Below, in pieces: positions 24,213 to 32,091 of a stretch of DNA of 35,031 nucleotides; within the stretch, counting starts at the first letter, position 1, and every line of letters begins with the position of its first letter. Origin of the DNA: Bacteroidaceae bacterium (GTDB taxonomy: Bacteria; Bacteroidota; Bacteroidia; Bacteroidales; Bacteroidaceae); NCBI GenBank assembly GCA_017448825.1, contig JAFSKR010000028.1, positions 1 to 35,031 of the forward strand, read 5' to 3'. The notes below the pieces were generated by a model. The model did no database searches, had not been told where the DNA came from, and saw only the letters and a program-made list of their open reading frames with translations. The position numbers were made by a program, and so were the translations under genes.

Positions 24213-25883
24213 CTATTCCGACTTGATGTCCTTGAACAGCTCCTCGTCCTTCAACGCTTCCAGACCTCGCTGATAGATTTCGCTGGTGGGATTCATGATT
24301 TCGTAATACTCTGACATATCCCACAGGTCGCGCGCCACAAGTGCCTTCATCTGCATGCGCAGGAGTGGCAGGGTGGCATCGAAAAGGGAGTCGGTATATT
24401 CAATCTTTTCGTCCTTAGCCTTGGCGATGAGCATATCCATCATGTCCTGGGGGACGGTGAAGTCTTGATTGAACCGCTCAAAACCTTCTCGCAGGTCTTC
24501 CATCTTATAGGGCTTGTCGTTCAGCCACTTGGCGTGTGCCTTGCGGTAAGCGTCGATGTTGTATTCTTTCACCAGTTGTTTGCGGTGTTGGTCGAGCCAT
24601 TTGAGCGTGGTGGTGTTGATGCAGCTCTTGGCTGCCAGTTCGCGGTGCAGACGGGTGTAGTGGGTGGTGTCGATAGGCACATAGACATCGGGCATGATGC
24701 CACCTCCACCATAGACGGTGCGTCCTCGCTTGGTGGTGTATTTGAGCGAATCGGGGAAGTGGATGCTGTCGGCACTCATCAGCTCTCCGCTGTTCAGACG
24801 GTCAAGCATATCCATGTCATAACTCTTTTTGTCGCCTTTGGTGTAGGGTTTCTGGAAACAACGGCCCACAGGGCTGTAGTAGTGAGCGGTGGTGAGACGT
24901 ATTTGGCTGCCATCAGGCAGGTCGATAGGACGCTGAACCAACCCCTTGGCAAAGGTGCGCCGACCCACGATGATGCCTCGGTCGTTGTCCTGAAGGGCAC
25001 CAGAAACAATTTCTGAAGCTGAAGCCGTGTAGCCATCCACAAGGATGACCACTTTCCCGATGTTCATCTTGCTGGATTGGGCATGATACTCATGGCGACC
25101 CACAGAACGCCCTTCCGTATAGACAATCATCTCATTGTTGTTCAGGAAATGGTTGGAGAGGTCAACGGCTGCCTGCAAATAGCCTCCTCCGTTGCCAATC
25201 AGGTCGATGACCAAATCCTTCATGCCACGAGACAGCAGGTATTCTGTAGCTTTCACAAATTCGTCGTTCGTAGTGGAGCCGAAACTGCTGATTTTCACAT
25301 AGCCAGTGGTTGGGTCAATCATGTAGTAGGCATCAATGGTATAGACCGGTATCTTGTCACGGGTGACAGTGAAGTGCTGTATGCCTTTCACACCTCGGCG
25401 AACAACCCCCAACTTCACCTTTGTGTCCTTAGGGCCTCGCAGACGCTTCATGATTTGTTCACGACTCATCTTCACTCCAGCAATGGCGGTGTCGTTCACT
25501 TCTACTATCTTGTCGCCCGCAATGATGCCCACTTTCTCAGAAGGGCCACCGCTGACAGGCTGGATGACCACCAACGTGTCTTCGTTGATGTTGAACTGAA
25601 CACCAATGCCCTCGAAGGAGCCGTTCAGCGGTTCGTTCAGCGATGCCACATCCTTGGCGGAAGTGTAGGTGGAATGGGGATCGAGTTCCTTCAAGATGCC
25701 CTTGATAGCATCTTCCGTCATCTTCTCCAAGTTCACGGTATCTACATAAAGTTGGCTGATGGCACTCTGGGCATAGATGATTTTGCGAATCTGTGTATCC
25801 AGCGTGTTGTTCTTTTGCTGCGCCAAGAGTGAAGTGCTTGTGGTCAGCAGCAGCGATATAAGGAGAATGGATTTTATCTTCAT
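24213..25883 (-). CDS. S41 family C-terminal processing peptidase (CtpA/Prc-like)
   Basis: A 556-aa exported serine protease. Signal peptide about residues 1-22 (MKIKSILLISLLLTTSTSLLAQ). A PDZ domain spans about 88-170 with GSFEGIGVQFN and GIIAGDKIVEVND. The catalytic core follows, with VKISSFGSTT, the oxyanion-region IDLIGNGGGYL, the nucleophile Ser 288 in YTASASEIVSGAL, and the general base Lys 313 in RTFAKGLVQ, 25 residues later as in tail-specific proteases. A C-terminal helical region of about 150 residues follows. It probably trims or degrades periplasmic proteins. It begins 13 bases after coaD in the same operon. Confidence 0.93.
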   Translation of the reverse strand: MKIKSILLISLLLTTSTSLLAQQKNNTLDTQIRKIIYAQSAISQLYVDTVNLEKMTEDAIKGILKELDPHSTYTSAKDVASLNEPLNGSFEGIGVQFNINEDTLVVIQPVSGGPSEKVGIIAGDKIVEVNDTAIAGVKMSREQIMKRLRGPKDTKVKLGVVRRGVKGIQHFTVTRDKIPVYTIDAYYMIDPTTGYVKISSFGSTTNDEFVKATEYLLSRGMKDLVIDLIGNGGGYLQAAVDLSNHFLNNNEMIVYTEGRSVGRHEYHAQSSKMNIGKVVILVDGYTASASEIVSGALQDNDRGIIVGRRTFAKGLVQRPIDLPDGSQIRLTTAHYYSPVGRCFQKPYTKGDKKSYDMDMLDRLNSGELMSADSIHFPDSLKYTTKRGRTVYGGGGIMPDVYVPIDTTHYTRLHRELAAKSCINTTTLKWLDQHRKQLVKEYNIDAYRKAHAKWLNDKPYKMEDLREGFERFNQDFTVPQDMMDMLIAKAKDEKIEYTDSLFDATLPLLRMQMKALVARDLWDMSEYYEIMNPTSEIYQRGLEALKDEELFKDIKSE

Positions 25884-25896
25884 GATGGGTTTTATT

Positions 25897-26346
25897 TTAT
25901 CTTTGTGGTAAAAATTCAGTTACGTCTTGATGGTAGGAAAGCAGTTCGCGCACCACGCTCGAACTGATGCACTCCAGTTCGGGAGCCGTGAACATGAGGA
26001 TTGTCTCGATGCCCGTAAGACGATGATTCACTTCTGCCATGTCGCGTTCAAACTCGTAATCTTTCACGCTTCTCACACCTCGCAGAATGAAGCTCGCCCC
26101 TACCCTCTTGGCAAAGTGGGTGGTCAAGCCCTCATAAGTCTCCACACGCACACGCGCATCGTCTTTGTAGAGGTTTCGGATGGCCGCTTGGCGCTCTTCT
26201 GGCGAGAACATACATTTTTTCTCATAGTTGACGCCAATCGCTACAATCACTTCGTCAGCCACACTCTCTAAGGCGCGGTCAACGATGTCTTGGTGTCCTT
26301 TGGTAAAGGGGTCGAAACTCCCTGTAAATAAAGCTATTCTACTCAT
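25897..26346 (-). CDS. coaD: Phosphopantetheine adenylyltransferase
   Basis: A 149-aa enzyme of the penultimate CoA step, making dephospho-CoA from 4'-phosphopantetheine and ATP. It has the nucleotidyltransferase motif TGSFDPFTKGH (residues 8-18, His 18 in the T/HxGH site), FILRGVRSVKDYEFE in the centre and ISSSVVREL at the C-terminus, all canonical. Length is normal (hexameric bacterial type). It lies between parE (22 bases upstream) and the S41 protease gene (13 bases downstream). Confidence 0.96.
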   Translation of the reverse strand: MSRIALFTGSFDPFTKGHQDIVDRALESVADEVIVAIGVNYEKKCMFSPEERQAAIRNLYKDDARVRVETYEGLTTHFAKRVGASFILRGVRSVKDYEFERDMAEVNHRLTGIETILMFTAPELECISSSVVRELLSYHQDVTEFLPQR

Positions 26347-26368
26347 CTTTTATTGCTTTTACACTCCC

Positions 26369-28354
26369 CTACTCTTCTGCCAGTTCTGTATCTTCCTCCG
26401 GCTTGTCTTCTTCCCACACCAGATTGTTGATGATGAAGTTCTGACGTTGCATGGTGTTCTTGCCCATGTAGTACTCCAGCAGTTCCTTCACCTGGTCGGT
26501 CTTGCGCAATGTGACAGACTCCAAACGGATGTCGGGGCCGATGAAGTTCTTGAACTCGTCGGGAGAGATTTCTCCAAGACCTTTGAAGCGGGTGATTTCG
26601 GGTTCTGGCCCTAGCAGCTCAATGGCTTTCTGGCGTTCTTCCTCACTGTAGCAATAGATGGTGATGAAGTCACCCTTGCTGTCGGGATGCTCTGCCTGAT
26701 ATTGTTCGAGCGCGGCCTTCTTGATGCGTTTCTTCCTGTTGCGTACACGGAACAGCGGTGTCTGCAAGATATAGACGTGCCCTGTCTTGATGAGTTCGGG
26801 GAAGAACTGGAGGAAAAAGGTAATCATGAGCAGACGGATGTGCATGCCATCGACATCGGCATCGGTCGCCACAATCACCTTGTTGTAGCGCAGCCCGTCG
26901 ATACCGTCTTCGATGTTGAGGGCAGCTTGCAACAGGTTAAACTCCTCATTCTCATACACCACCTTTTTGGTCAGTCCGTAAGAGTTGAGCGGCTTACCTC
27001 TCAGCGAGAACACCGCCTGAGTCATCACATCGCGGCTTTTCGTGATGCTTCCGCTGGCAGAGTCGCCCTCGGTGATGAAGATGGAGCTTTCTTCCTTGAG
27101 GTCACCCTTGGCATCGTTGAGGTGTATCTTGCAGTCACGCAGCTTGCGGTTGTGCAGGTTGGCTTTTTTGGCACGTTCGCGAGCCAGTTTCGTCACACCA
27201 GCAATGGCCTTCCTGTCACGTTCGTTGTCCTTGATTTTCTCTTCGATGATTTCAGCCACATCAAGGTTCTTGTGCAGGTAGTTATCCACCTCGGTCTTGA
27301 TGAAGTCGCCCACAAACTTGTTCACACTGATGCCGCCATTAGGCTCCATCGTGAGCGAACCCAGCTTAATCTTGGTCTGTGACTCAAACTGTGGTTCCTG
27401 TACGTTGATGGCGATGGCTGCGATGATGCCCGAACGGATGTCGCTGTACTCGTAGTTCTTGCCATAGAACTCCTTGATGGTGCGGGCAATGTGCTCCTTG
27501 AAAGCACTCTGATGGGTACCACCCTGGATGGTGTGTTGACCATTCACAAACGAGTGGTATTCCTCGCCATACTGTTGATTGGTATGTGTGAAGGCTATCT
27601 CGATGTCATCACCCTTCAAGTGGATGATGTCATAAAGCGGCTGTGCATCCATCGTGTCCTTCAGCAAGTCCTTCAGACCGTTGCGGCTTACGATGCGGCT
27701 GCCGTTATAGTAAATCTCCAGTCCTGTGTTCAGGTAGGTGTAGTTGCGGAGCATATTGCTCACGAACTCATCTTGAAACTTGTAGTTGAGGAACAGCGTT
27801 TCGTCTGGTCGAAAATAGATGAACGTGCCGCTGTCTTCCGTTGTGTCTTCCGTTTGGTCATCCACCAAATTTCCCTTCTCAAACACGGCTGTGCGCACTT
27901 TCCCGTCTCGATAACTTTTCACCTCAAAACGGGTGGAAAGGGCATTCACCGCTTTCGTACCCACACCGTTCAGGCCGATAGACTTCTGGAACGCCTTCGA
28001 GTCATACTTGCCACCCGTGTTCAGGATGCTCACCGCCTCAATCATCTTGCCCTGTGGGATGCCGCGCCCATAGTCACGCACCGTCACGGCGAGGTTGTCC
28101 TTCACTTCCACCTCGATGCGCTTGCCCGCCTGCATCTTGAACTCGTCAATCGAGTTGTCGATAATCTCCTTCAGCAATACATAGATGCCATCTTCTGCAT
28201 GGCTGCCATCGCCCAGTCGGCCGATGTACATACCAGGGCGCAAGCGGATATGTTCAACTCCCGTCAGGGTGATGATATTGTCATCATCGTAGAGACCCTC
28301 CCCCCCCATCGGGAGAGGGCTAACGCTATGTTGCTCTGCTTTCTGTTCTTCCAT
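26369..28354 (-). CDS. parE: DNA topoisomerase IV subunit B
   Basis: A 661-aa ATPase subunit of the type IIA enzyme that unlinks daughter chromosomes. The GHKL ATPase domain has [24 protein letters not shown] and [14 protein letters not shown]. The transducer has the QTKIKLGS motif, and the TOPRIM domain shows [11 protein letters not shown] and [17 protein letters not shown]. The Bacteroidetes ParE type is indicated by length and by the [18 protein letters not shown] region. Residues about 10-21 ([12 protein letters not shown]) are encoded by a GC-rich palindromic repeat and precede the conserved N-terminus ([13 protein letters not shown]), so the first 20-odd residues look like a recent extension. 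No parC is in the window. It is first in a likely five-gene operon. Confidence 0.95.
   Translation of the reverse strand: MEEQKAEQHSVSPLPMGGEGLYDDDNIITLTGVEHIRLRPGMYIGRLGDGSHAEDGIYVLLKEIIDNSIDEFKMQAGKRIEVEVKDNLAVTVRDYGRGIPQGKMIEAVSILNTGGKYDSKAFQKSIGLNGVGTKAVNALSTRFEVKSYRDGKVRTAVFEKGNLVDDQTEDTTEDSGTFIYFRPDETLFLNYKFQDEFVSNMLRNYTYLNTGLEIYYNGSRIVSRNGLKDLLKDTMDAQPLYDIIHLKGDDIEIAFTHTNQQYGEEYHSFVNGQHTIQGGTHQSAFKEHIARTIKEFYGKNYEYSDIRSGIIAAIAINVQEPQFESQTKIKLGSLTMEPNGGISVNKFVGDFIKTEVDNYLHKNLDVAEIIEEKIKDNERDRKAIAGVTKLARERAKKANLHNRKLRDCKIHLNDAKGDLKEESSIFITEGDSASGSITKSRDVMTQAVFSLRGKPLNSYGLTKKVVYENEEFNLLQAALNIEDGIDGLRYNKVIVATDADVDGMHIRLLMITFFLQFFPELIKTGHVYILQTPLFRVRNRKKRIKKAALEQYQAEHPDSKGDFITIYCYSEEERQKAIELLGPEPEITRFKGLGEISPDEFKNFIGPDIRLESVTLRKTDQVKELLEYYMGKNTMQRQNFIINNLVWEEDKPEEDTELAEE
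28294..28326. repeat. GC-rich palindromic repeat inside the 5' end of parE
   Basis: On the minus strand GTTAGCCCTCTCCCGATGGG and the following run of G (eight in all) with AGGGTCTC form an imperfect palindrome of C- and G-runs. It resembles, in inverted orientation, the repeat at 28424-28457 about 110 bases away. It is translated as part of ParE ([10 protein letters not shown]). Confidence 0.6.
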
Positions 28355-28374
28355 TATTATAATAGGTTCTGGTA

Positions 28375-28412
28375 TTATGAGCTTTTGACGTTATGAGCTT
28401 TTAATGTTATGA
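28375..28412. repeat. Short tandem repeat upstream of parE
   Basis: Two 16-bp copies, TTATGAGCTTTTGACG (28375-28390) and TTATGAGCTTTTAATG (28391-28406), plus a partial TTATGA, in the 69-base gap between parE and the GNAT-like gene. Confidence 0.75.
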
Positions 28413-28423
28413 AGTGCATCGCG

Positions 28424-28457
28424 TCAGCCCTCCCCCTTTGGGGGCTGGGAGGCTTCA
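28424..28457. repeat. GC-rich palindromic repeat forming the 3' end of the GNAT-like gene
   Basis: The plus strand reads TCAGCCCTCCCCCTTTGGGG and then GCTGGGAGGCTTCA. The core CCCCC-TTT-GGGGG is a hairpin, extended past a short bulge by CCCT with GGG-AGG. It includes the stop codon and the last ten codons of the GNAT-like gene. It is similar in layout to the repeat at 28294-28326, inverted. Confidence 0.65.
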
Positions 28458-29584
28458 ATCCCCTTCTTATAACATCTGCGGCGTTTATGTTGTCTCCTCT
28501 CAAAATAAATCCACTGCTGCTGCACCTTCGAGTTCTCTTCCAGTTCGGGGTTCGTCTCCACGTAGTCATAACCCTCTGAGACGTAGATAGGCAGCAGGTC
28601 GTAGAACAAAATTGCATTCACCCCCTTGCTCTGATACTCGGGCAGCACGCCCACCAACATCAAGTCAAGAATCTTGGGTTTCTTCAGCTTCAGTGCTTTC
28701 AGCAGATGCCACCACCCCAACGGCGTGAGTTTACCCTTCGCTTTTTGGAGTGCCACCGACATGGAAGGCATTGAAATACCCACAGCCACCAAGCGTCCGT
28801 TCGCTTCGGTGATGAGGCTCACCAGTTTCAGGTCAAGCACTGGCAGATACATCTTCACATAATGGTCTATCTGTTTCTGACTCAGTTCGCTGTAACCGAA
28901 GAGCGGTTTGAACGCCTCATTGATGACCGAGAAGATTTCCTGTCCATAATCCTTGGCTATCTTCTTCGCCGACGTATATTTCTTGATGTGCAAGTCATAC
29001 TTCTTCATGACAATCTCTGCCACACGCTTCAATCGTTCGGGAAGCCCATCCTCCTTCGGCACCGTCATAATCATTTCTATCCAGTCGGCATCCTTCTCAA
29101 AACCGAGCTGCTCAATGTGCTTCTGGTAGTAAGGATAGTTGTAGATGGTCGCCATTGTCGAAAGCTCCTCAAACCCCTCGATGAGCATACCTTCAGCATC
29201 CATGTCGGTGAAGCCCAAGGGACCTTGAATCGTGGTCATGCCCTTCTCTCTACCCCACTCTTCCACAGCTTCCAACAAGGCTTTGCTCACTTCCTCGTCA
29301 TCCACAAAGTCAATCCATCCGAACCGTACGTTCTTCAAGTTCCAAGTCTTGTTTGCCTTCTTGTTGATGATACCAGCCACGCGACCCACCAGCTTGTCCT
29401 CCTTGTAAGCCAGGAAATACACCGCCTCGCAGAAGTCCATTGCAGGATTCTTGTCGGAAAACGTGTTGAGCATATCCTCATAGAGGTCGGGCACAGAATA
29501 AGGATTGTCTTTATACATCTCATAGTTGAAGCGGATGAATTGCTTCAACTCTTTTTTTGTCTCGACTTTCTTGATTGTCACCAT
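28424..29584 (-). CDS. GNAT-like acyltransferase-fold protein, about 386 aa
   Basis: A cytoplasmic protein common in Bacteroidetes. It starts MVTIKKVETKKELKQFIRF and NPYSVPDLYEDM, has AYKEDKLVGRVAGIIN (a GNAT-like strand), IQGPLGFTDMDAEGMLIEGF, and a second half with LDLMLVGVLPEYQSKGVNAIL, which looks like a GNAT acetyl-CoA loop, then YVETNPELEENSKVQQQW. Substrate unknown. The upstream Met at 29641 was rejected as the start because a TAnnTTTG box lies inside that extension; the ATG at 29584 fits. The last ten residues (EASQPPKGEG) come from a palindromic repeat and replace whatever the native end was. It is on the same strand as parE, 69 bases upstream. Confidence 0.78.
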   Translation of the reverse strand: MVTIKKVETKKELKQFIRFNYEMYKDNPYSVPDLYEDMLNTFSDKNPAMDFCEAVYFLAYKEDKLVGRVAGIINKKANKTWNLKNVRFGWIDFVDDEEVSKALLEAVEEWGREKGMTTIQGPLGFTDMDAEGMLIEGFEELSTMATIYNYPYYQKHIEQLGFEKDADWIEMIMTVPKEDGLPERLKRVAEIVMKKYDLHIKKYTSAKKIAKDYGQEIFSVINEAFKPLFGYSELSQKQIDHYVKMYLPVLDLKLVSLITEANGRLVAVGISMPSMSVALQKAKGKLTPLGWWHLLKALKLKKPKILDLMLVGVLPEYQSKGVNAILFYDLLPIYVSEGYDYVETNPELEENSKVQQQWIYFERRQHKRRRCYKKGIEASQPPKGEG

Positions 29585-29605
29585 GAGATTAAAGTAAATT
29601 TTTGG

Positions 29606-29613
29606 CAAATATA
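29606..29613 (-). promoter_or_regulatory. Putative -7 box TATATTTG for the GNAT-like gene
   Basis: The minus strand reads TATATTTG 21 bases before the ATG at 29584. Its position decides against the longer reading frame starting at 29641. The -33 box is unclear. Confidence 0.6.
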
Positions 29614-29707
29614 CAACTTTTTCTGCTTTTCTCTTGTTCATTTACTTTTTATTAACTAATTTTACACCCAAATACCGAAAAAACTCTTAAAAAAAACTAA
29701 AAAACTT

Positions 29708-30916
29708 ATGCGTATTCTTAAATCTCTCGTCGCTATGGCAGTGGTGGCACTGTGTAGCATGAATGCAGTAGCTCAAACAGAGAGCTGCTGCGGAAGTGGT
29801 ATGTGTGCCGAGGCTCAAGAACTCGGTTACAAACCTTATTCATACGGCTTCGTGCAGGTGCAAGGTGGCATTGGTACTACATTTACCGATGTCAGTTGCT
29901 GGAAACTCCTCTCCCCAACTTTCAGCGTTGCAGTGGGTGATATGTTCACACCTATCGTGGGTGCCCGTCTCCATGTCAATGCATGGGAGTCAAAAGGGGG
30001 CTTTGACACGATGGGCCAGTACTATGCTGGCATGACAGCCTTCAATCAGTCGGAAGGAGGTTGGGAACTTTTGGGTTCTCCCATGAAATACAAATTTAAC
30101 TACTTCAACACCAACGTTGACCTCTTGATTAACGTGTTCAACATCTTCTCCAAGAAGGTGCACCGTCCGTTCGACGTTTATCTCGTTGGCGGTGTAGGTC
30201 TCAACTATGCTTGGCACAACAAGGACTTCGAGTGCATCACCTCACAGTACAACGTGGGCAGTGACATCTCCAACGCATGGGGTGCCAGCCAGACACCACG
30301 TCGCCATTTGTTGAGCCACAACCTCCGTCTTGGACTTTTGGCCGATGTCAACATCGCCAAGAACTGGAGCGTAGGTGCTGAAGTGGACTTCAACTCCCTC
30401 GACGACCGTTTCAACAGTAAGTACAAGGATGCTGACGACTGGATGATGACCGCCCAGCTCTCCGTCACTTACAAGTTCGGTTTCAAGAAAGTGAGCAAGC
30501 CAGCACCTCCTGCACCTGTTATCGAGAAGGCTCCAGAGCCAGAACCCGTGGAGGTTGTTGCTCCTACGCCAGTGGAGAAACCGAAGCCCGTCGTGGTGGA
30601 AGAGCCTATCAAGGAAACGCTCTTCTACGCTATTCGTGAGAGCGATGTAGATACTCAGAGCATCATCAACCGTGTTGTGGCATGGTGCAAGAAGTATCCC
30701 AACAAAAAGATTACTGTCGATGGCTATGCCGACAAGGGTACAGGGAATCCAAAACTCAATGTGGGTTATGCACAGAAACGTGCTGAAAAGGTGGCAGCCC
30801 TCCTCCAAGAAAAGGGTGTGCCTGCCAGCCAGATGACTGTTAACTCATACGGTGACACCGTTCAGCCATTCCCCGAGAATGACAAAAACCGTTGTGTCAT
30901 CATTGAAGGCAAATAG
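29708..30916 (+). CDS. OmpA family outer-membrane protein
   Basis: A 402-aa protein with a signal peptide (MRILKSLVAMAVVALCSMNAVAQ), an N-terminal beta-barrel (about 35-260, with YSYGFVQVQGGIGTTFTD, VYLVGGVGLNYAW and AQLSVTYKFGFKK), a Pro- and Glu-rich linker (about 262-305, with APPAPVIEKAPEPEPVEVV), and a C-terminal OmpA peptidoglycan-binding domain (about 308-402) with VDGYADKGTGNPKLNVGYAQKRAEKV. It anchors the outer membrane to the wall and is likely abundant. A Cys-rich stretch (ESCCGSGMC) directly follows signal cleavage, which is unusual for the family. Upstream TAATTTTA near 29657 is a weak promoter candidate; an intrinsic terminator follows. Confidence 0.93.
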   Translation: MRILKSLVAMAVVALCSMNAVAQTESCCGSGMCAEAQELGYKPYSYGFVQVQGGIGTTFTDVSCWKLLSPTFSVAVGDMFTPIVGARLHVNAWESKGGFDTMGQYYAGMTAFNQSEGGWELLGSPMKYKFNYFNTNVDLLINVFNIFSKKVHRPFDVYLVGGVGLNYAWHNKDFECITSQYNVGSDISNAWGASQTPRRHLLSHNLRLGLLADVNIAKNWSVGAEVDFNSLDDRFNSKYKDADDWMMTAQLSVTYKFGFKKVSKPAPPAPVIEKAPEPEPVEVVAPTPVEKPKPVVVEEPIKETLFYAIRESDVDTQSIINRVVAWCKKYPNKKITVDGYADKGTGNPKLNVGYAQKRAEKVAALLQEKGVPASQMTVNSYGDTVQPFPENDKNRCVIIEGK

Positions 30917-30946
30917 CCTTTCCCTTATACCATCATTTCAAGCAAT

Positions 30947-30987
30947 GCCGAAGGTCTCTTCCAAACGGGGGAAACCTTCGGCTTTTT
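30947..30987 (+). terminator. Intrinsic terminator of the OmpA-family gene
   Basis: GCCGAAGGT (30947-30955) pairs perfectly with ACCTTCGGC (30974-30982) and is followed directly by TTTTT (30983-30987), 30 bases after the stop. Confidence 0.88.
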
Positions 30988-31011
30988 GTGAGGACATGAG
31001 CATGGGGTGAA

Positions 31012-31126
31012 ACCGACGTGCCCCACACCGCCTTACCGACGTGCCCCACGCCACTTTACCGACGTGCCCCACGTCACTTTACCGACGTGCCCCACGCCAC
31101 TTTACCGACGTGCCCCACGTCGGTTA
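31012..31126. repeat. Intergenic tandem array, 23-bp unit, five copies
   Basis: Units start at 31012, 31035, 31058, 31081 and 31104, each opening ACCGACGTGCCCCAC; the remaining 8 bases vary (GCCACTTT, GTCACTTT, ACCGCCTT, GTCGGTTA). The last unit closes as a perfect palindrome: ACCGACGTG (31104-31112), CCC, CACGTCGGT (31116-31124). It lies between the convergent OmpA-family and endonuclease genes, beyond the OmpA terminator and just before the end of the endonuclease gene. There are no spacers, so it is not CRISPR. It has the same 23-bp period as the array after groEL. Confidence 0.92.
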
Positions 31127-31136
31127 GACGATGTTT

Positions 31137-32090
31137 TTATCTTGAATACTTAAATCGTGTGAAGACGGGCAGATGGTCGCTGATGCCGCCTTTGTAGGCG
31201 GGTCCGAGATAGGTGCGATGAGGTTTGAAGTCACCGTGGGTGGGGTCAGGTTCGGTGAGGAAGGGTAGGGCGAGGATGTCGGAACGGGTAGGGGAAAGTG
31301 AGGTGGTGTGGGTGAGGATGTGGTCGAGAGTGGACCACTCACCTTGGTACTTGTAGGTGCCTGGTTTGAGATGGGCGATTTGGTCTTTTAAGGGTGTGTG
31401 TTTAGTCAGTAGTTTGAGTTGGGGAGAACGGGTGTCTGCATTGAAATCACCCATGAGGATGAGGTTAGGGTGATGTCGGCAGGAAAGAACTGAATCGATG
31501 TTCTCTTTGAGGAGTTGGGTCACTTTCATGCTGCGGTGGAATGCCTCTCCACCGCCAAGTTTGGAGGGCAAATGGAGGACGTAAACATCAAGGGTGTCGC
31601 CTCCCATGATGGTGCCTGCCACATGCAGGATGTCGCGCACGGGATGTTCAGGGATGTCAGTTTTGATGTGTTGAGTATCAACAGGATGGAAAGTGAAAGG
31701 GGAGTAGAGTAGGGCGACATCGATGCCACGTTCGTCATCGGAGTGGGTCATCACGTATTGATAGCCTATGGCGGAGAGGGGAGTATGGCGTGTCAGATAC
31801 TCCATCACCGTGTCGTTCTCCACCTCACAAAGCCCCACCAAATCGACGGGCCTGTCTTCATCTGCCGCAACAATCACCTTGCTCACGCCTCGCAGTTTCT
31901 GGAAGAGTTTTCGCTTGCTCCATCGACGTTCACCTCCTTCACAATACTCATGGTCGTTTTTTCCTTCATCGTGGGTGGTGTCGAAAGCGTTTTCGATGTT
32001 GTAGGAGAGTACGGTAAAAATGTCCTGTGCCTTGAGAAAGGAAGGACATATCAGCATGAGAATCAGCAAGAAATGGGAAATCTTGTTCAT
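31137..32090 (-). CDS. Exported endonuclease/exonuclease/phosphatase family protein
   Basis: A 317-aa protein with a signal peptide (MNKISHFLLILMLICPSFLKAQ) and the metal-dependent EEP fold: LSYNIENAFD (Asn for phosphate), GLCEVEND with the metal Glu, VYVLHLPSKLGG, MGDFNAD with the catalytic Asp-x-Asn, and the final SDHLPVFTRF with Asp and His. Substrate unknown: it could be a nuclease or a phosphodiesterase for lipids or sugars, acting in the periplasm or at the surface. It starts one base after the polA stop, so it is in an operon with polA. The 23-bp array lies just beyond its stop. Confidence 0.9.
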   Translation of the reverse strand: MNKISHFLLILMLICPSFLKAQDIFTVLSYNIENAFDTTHDEGKNDHEYCEGGERRWSKRKLFQKLRGVSKVIVAADEDRPVDLVGLCEVENDTVMEYLTRHTPLSAIGYQYVMTHSDDERGIDVALLYSPFTFHPVDTQHIKTDIPEHPVRDILHVAGTIMGGDTLDVYVLHLPSKLGGGEAFHRSMKVTQLLKENIDSVLSCRHHPNLILMGDFNADTRSPQLKLLTKHTPLKDQIAHLKPGTYKYQGEWSTLDHILTHTTSLSPTRSDILALPFLTEPDPTHGDFKPHRTYLGPAYKGGISDHLPVFTRFKYSR

Positions 32091-32091
32091 G

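Noticed and set aside
24154-24324. N-terminal extension of ybeY starting at 24324
   Set aside because: The extra 57 residues do not look like protein of this family and overlap the end of the S41 protease gene; the ATG at 24153 gives a normal YbeY.
29585-29641. N-terminal extension of the GNAT-like protein
   Set aside because: A TAnnTTTG promoter box lies inside it, so it is probably upstream of the transcript start.
31012-31126. CRISPR array before the endonuclease gene
   Set aside because: A 15-base constant part with 8-base variable parts is a degenerate 23-bp tandem repeat, too short and regular for repeat-spacer organisation.
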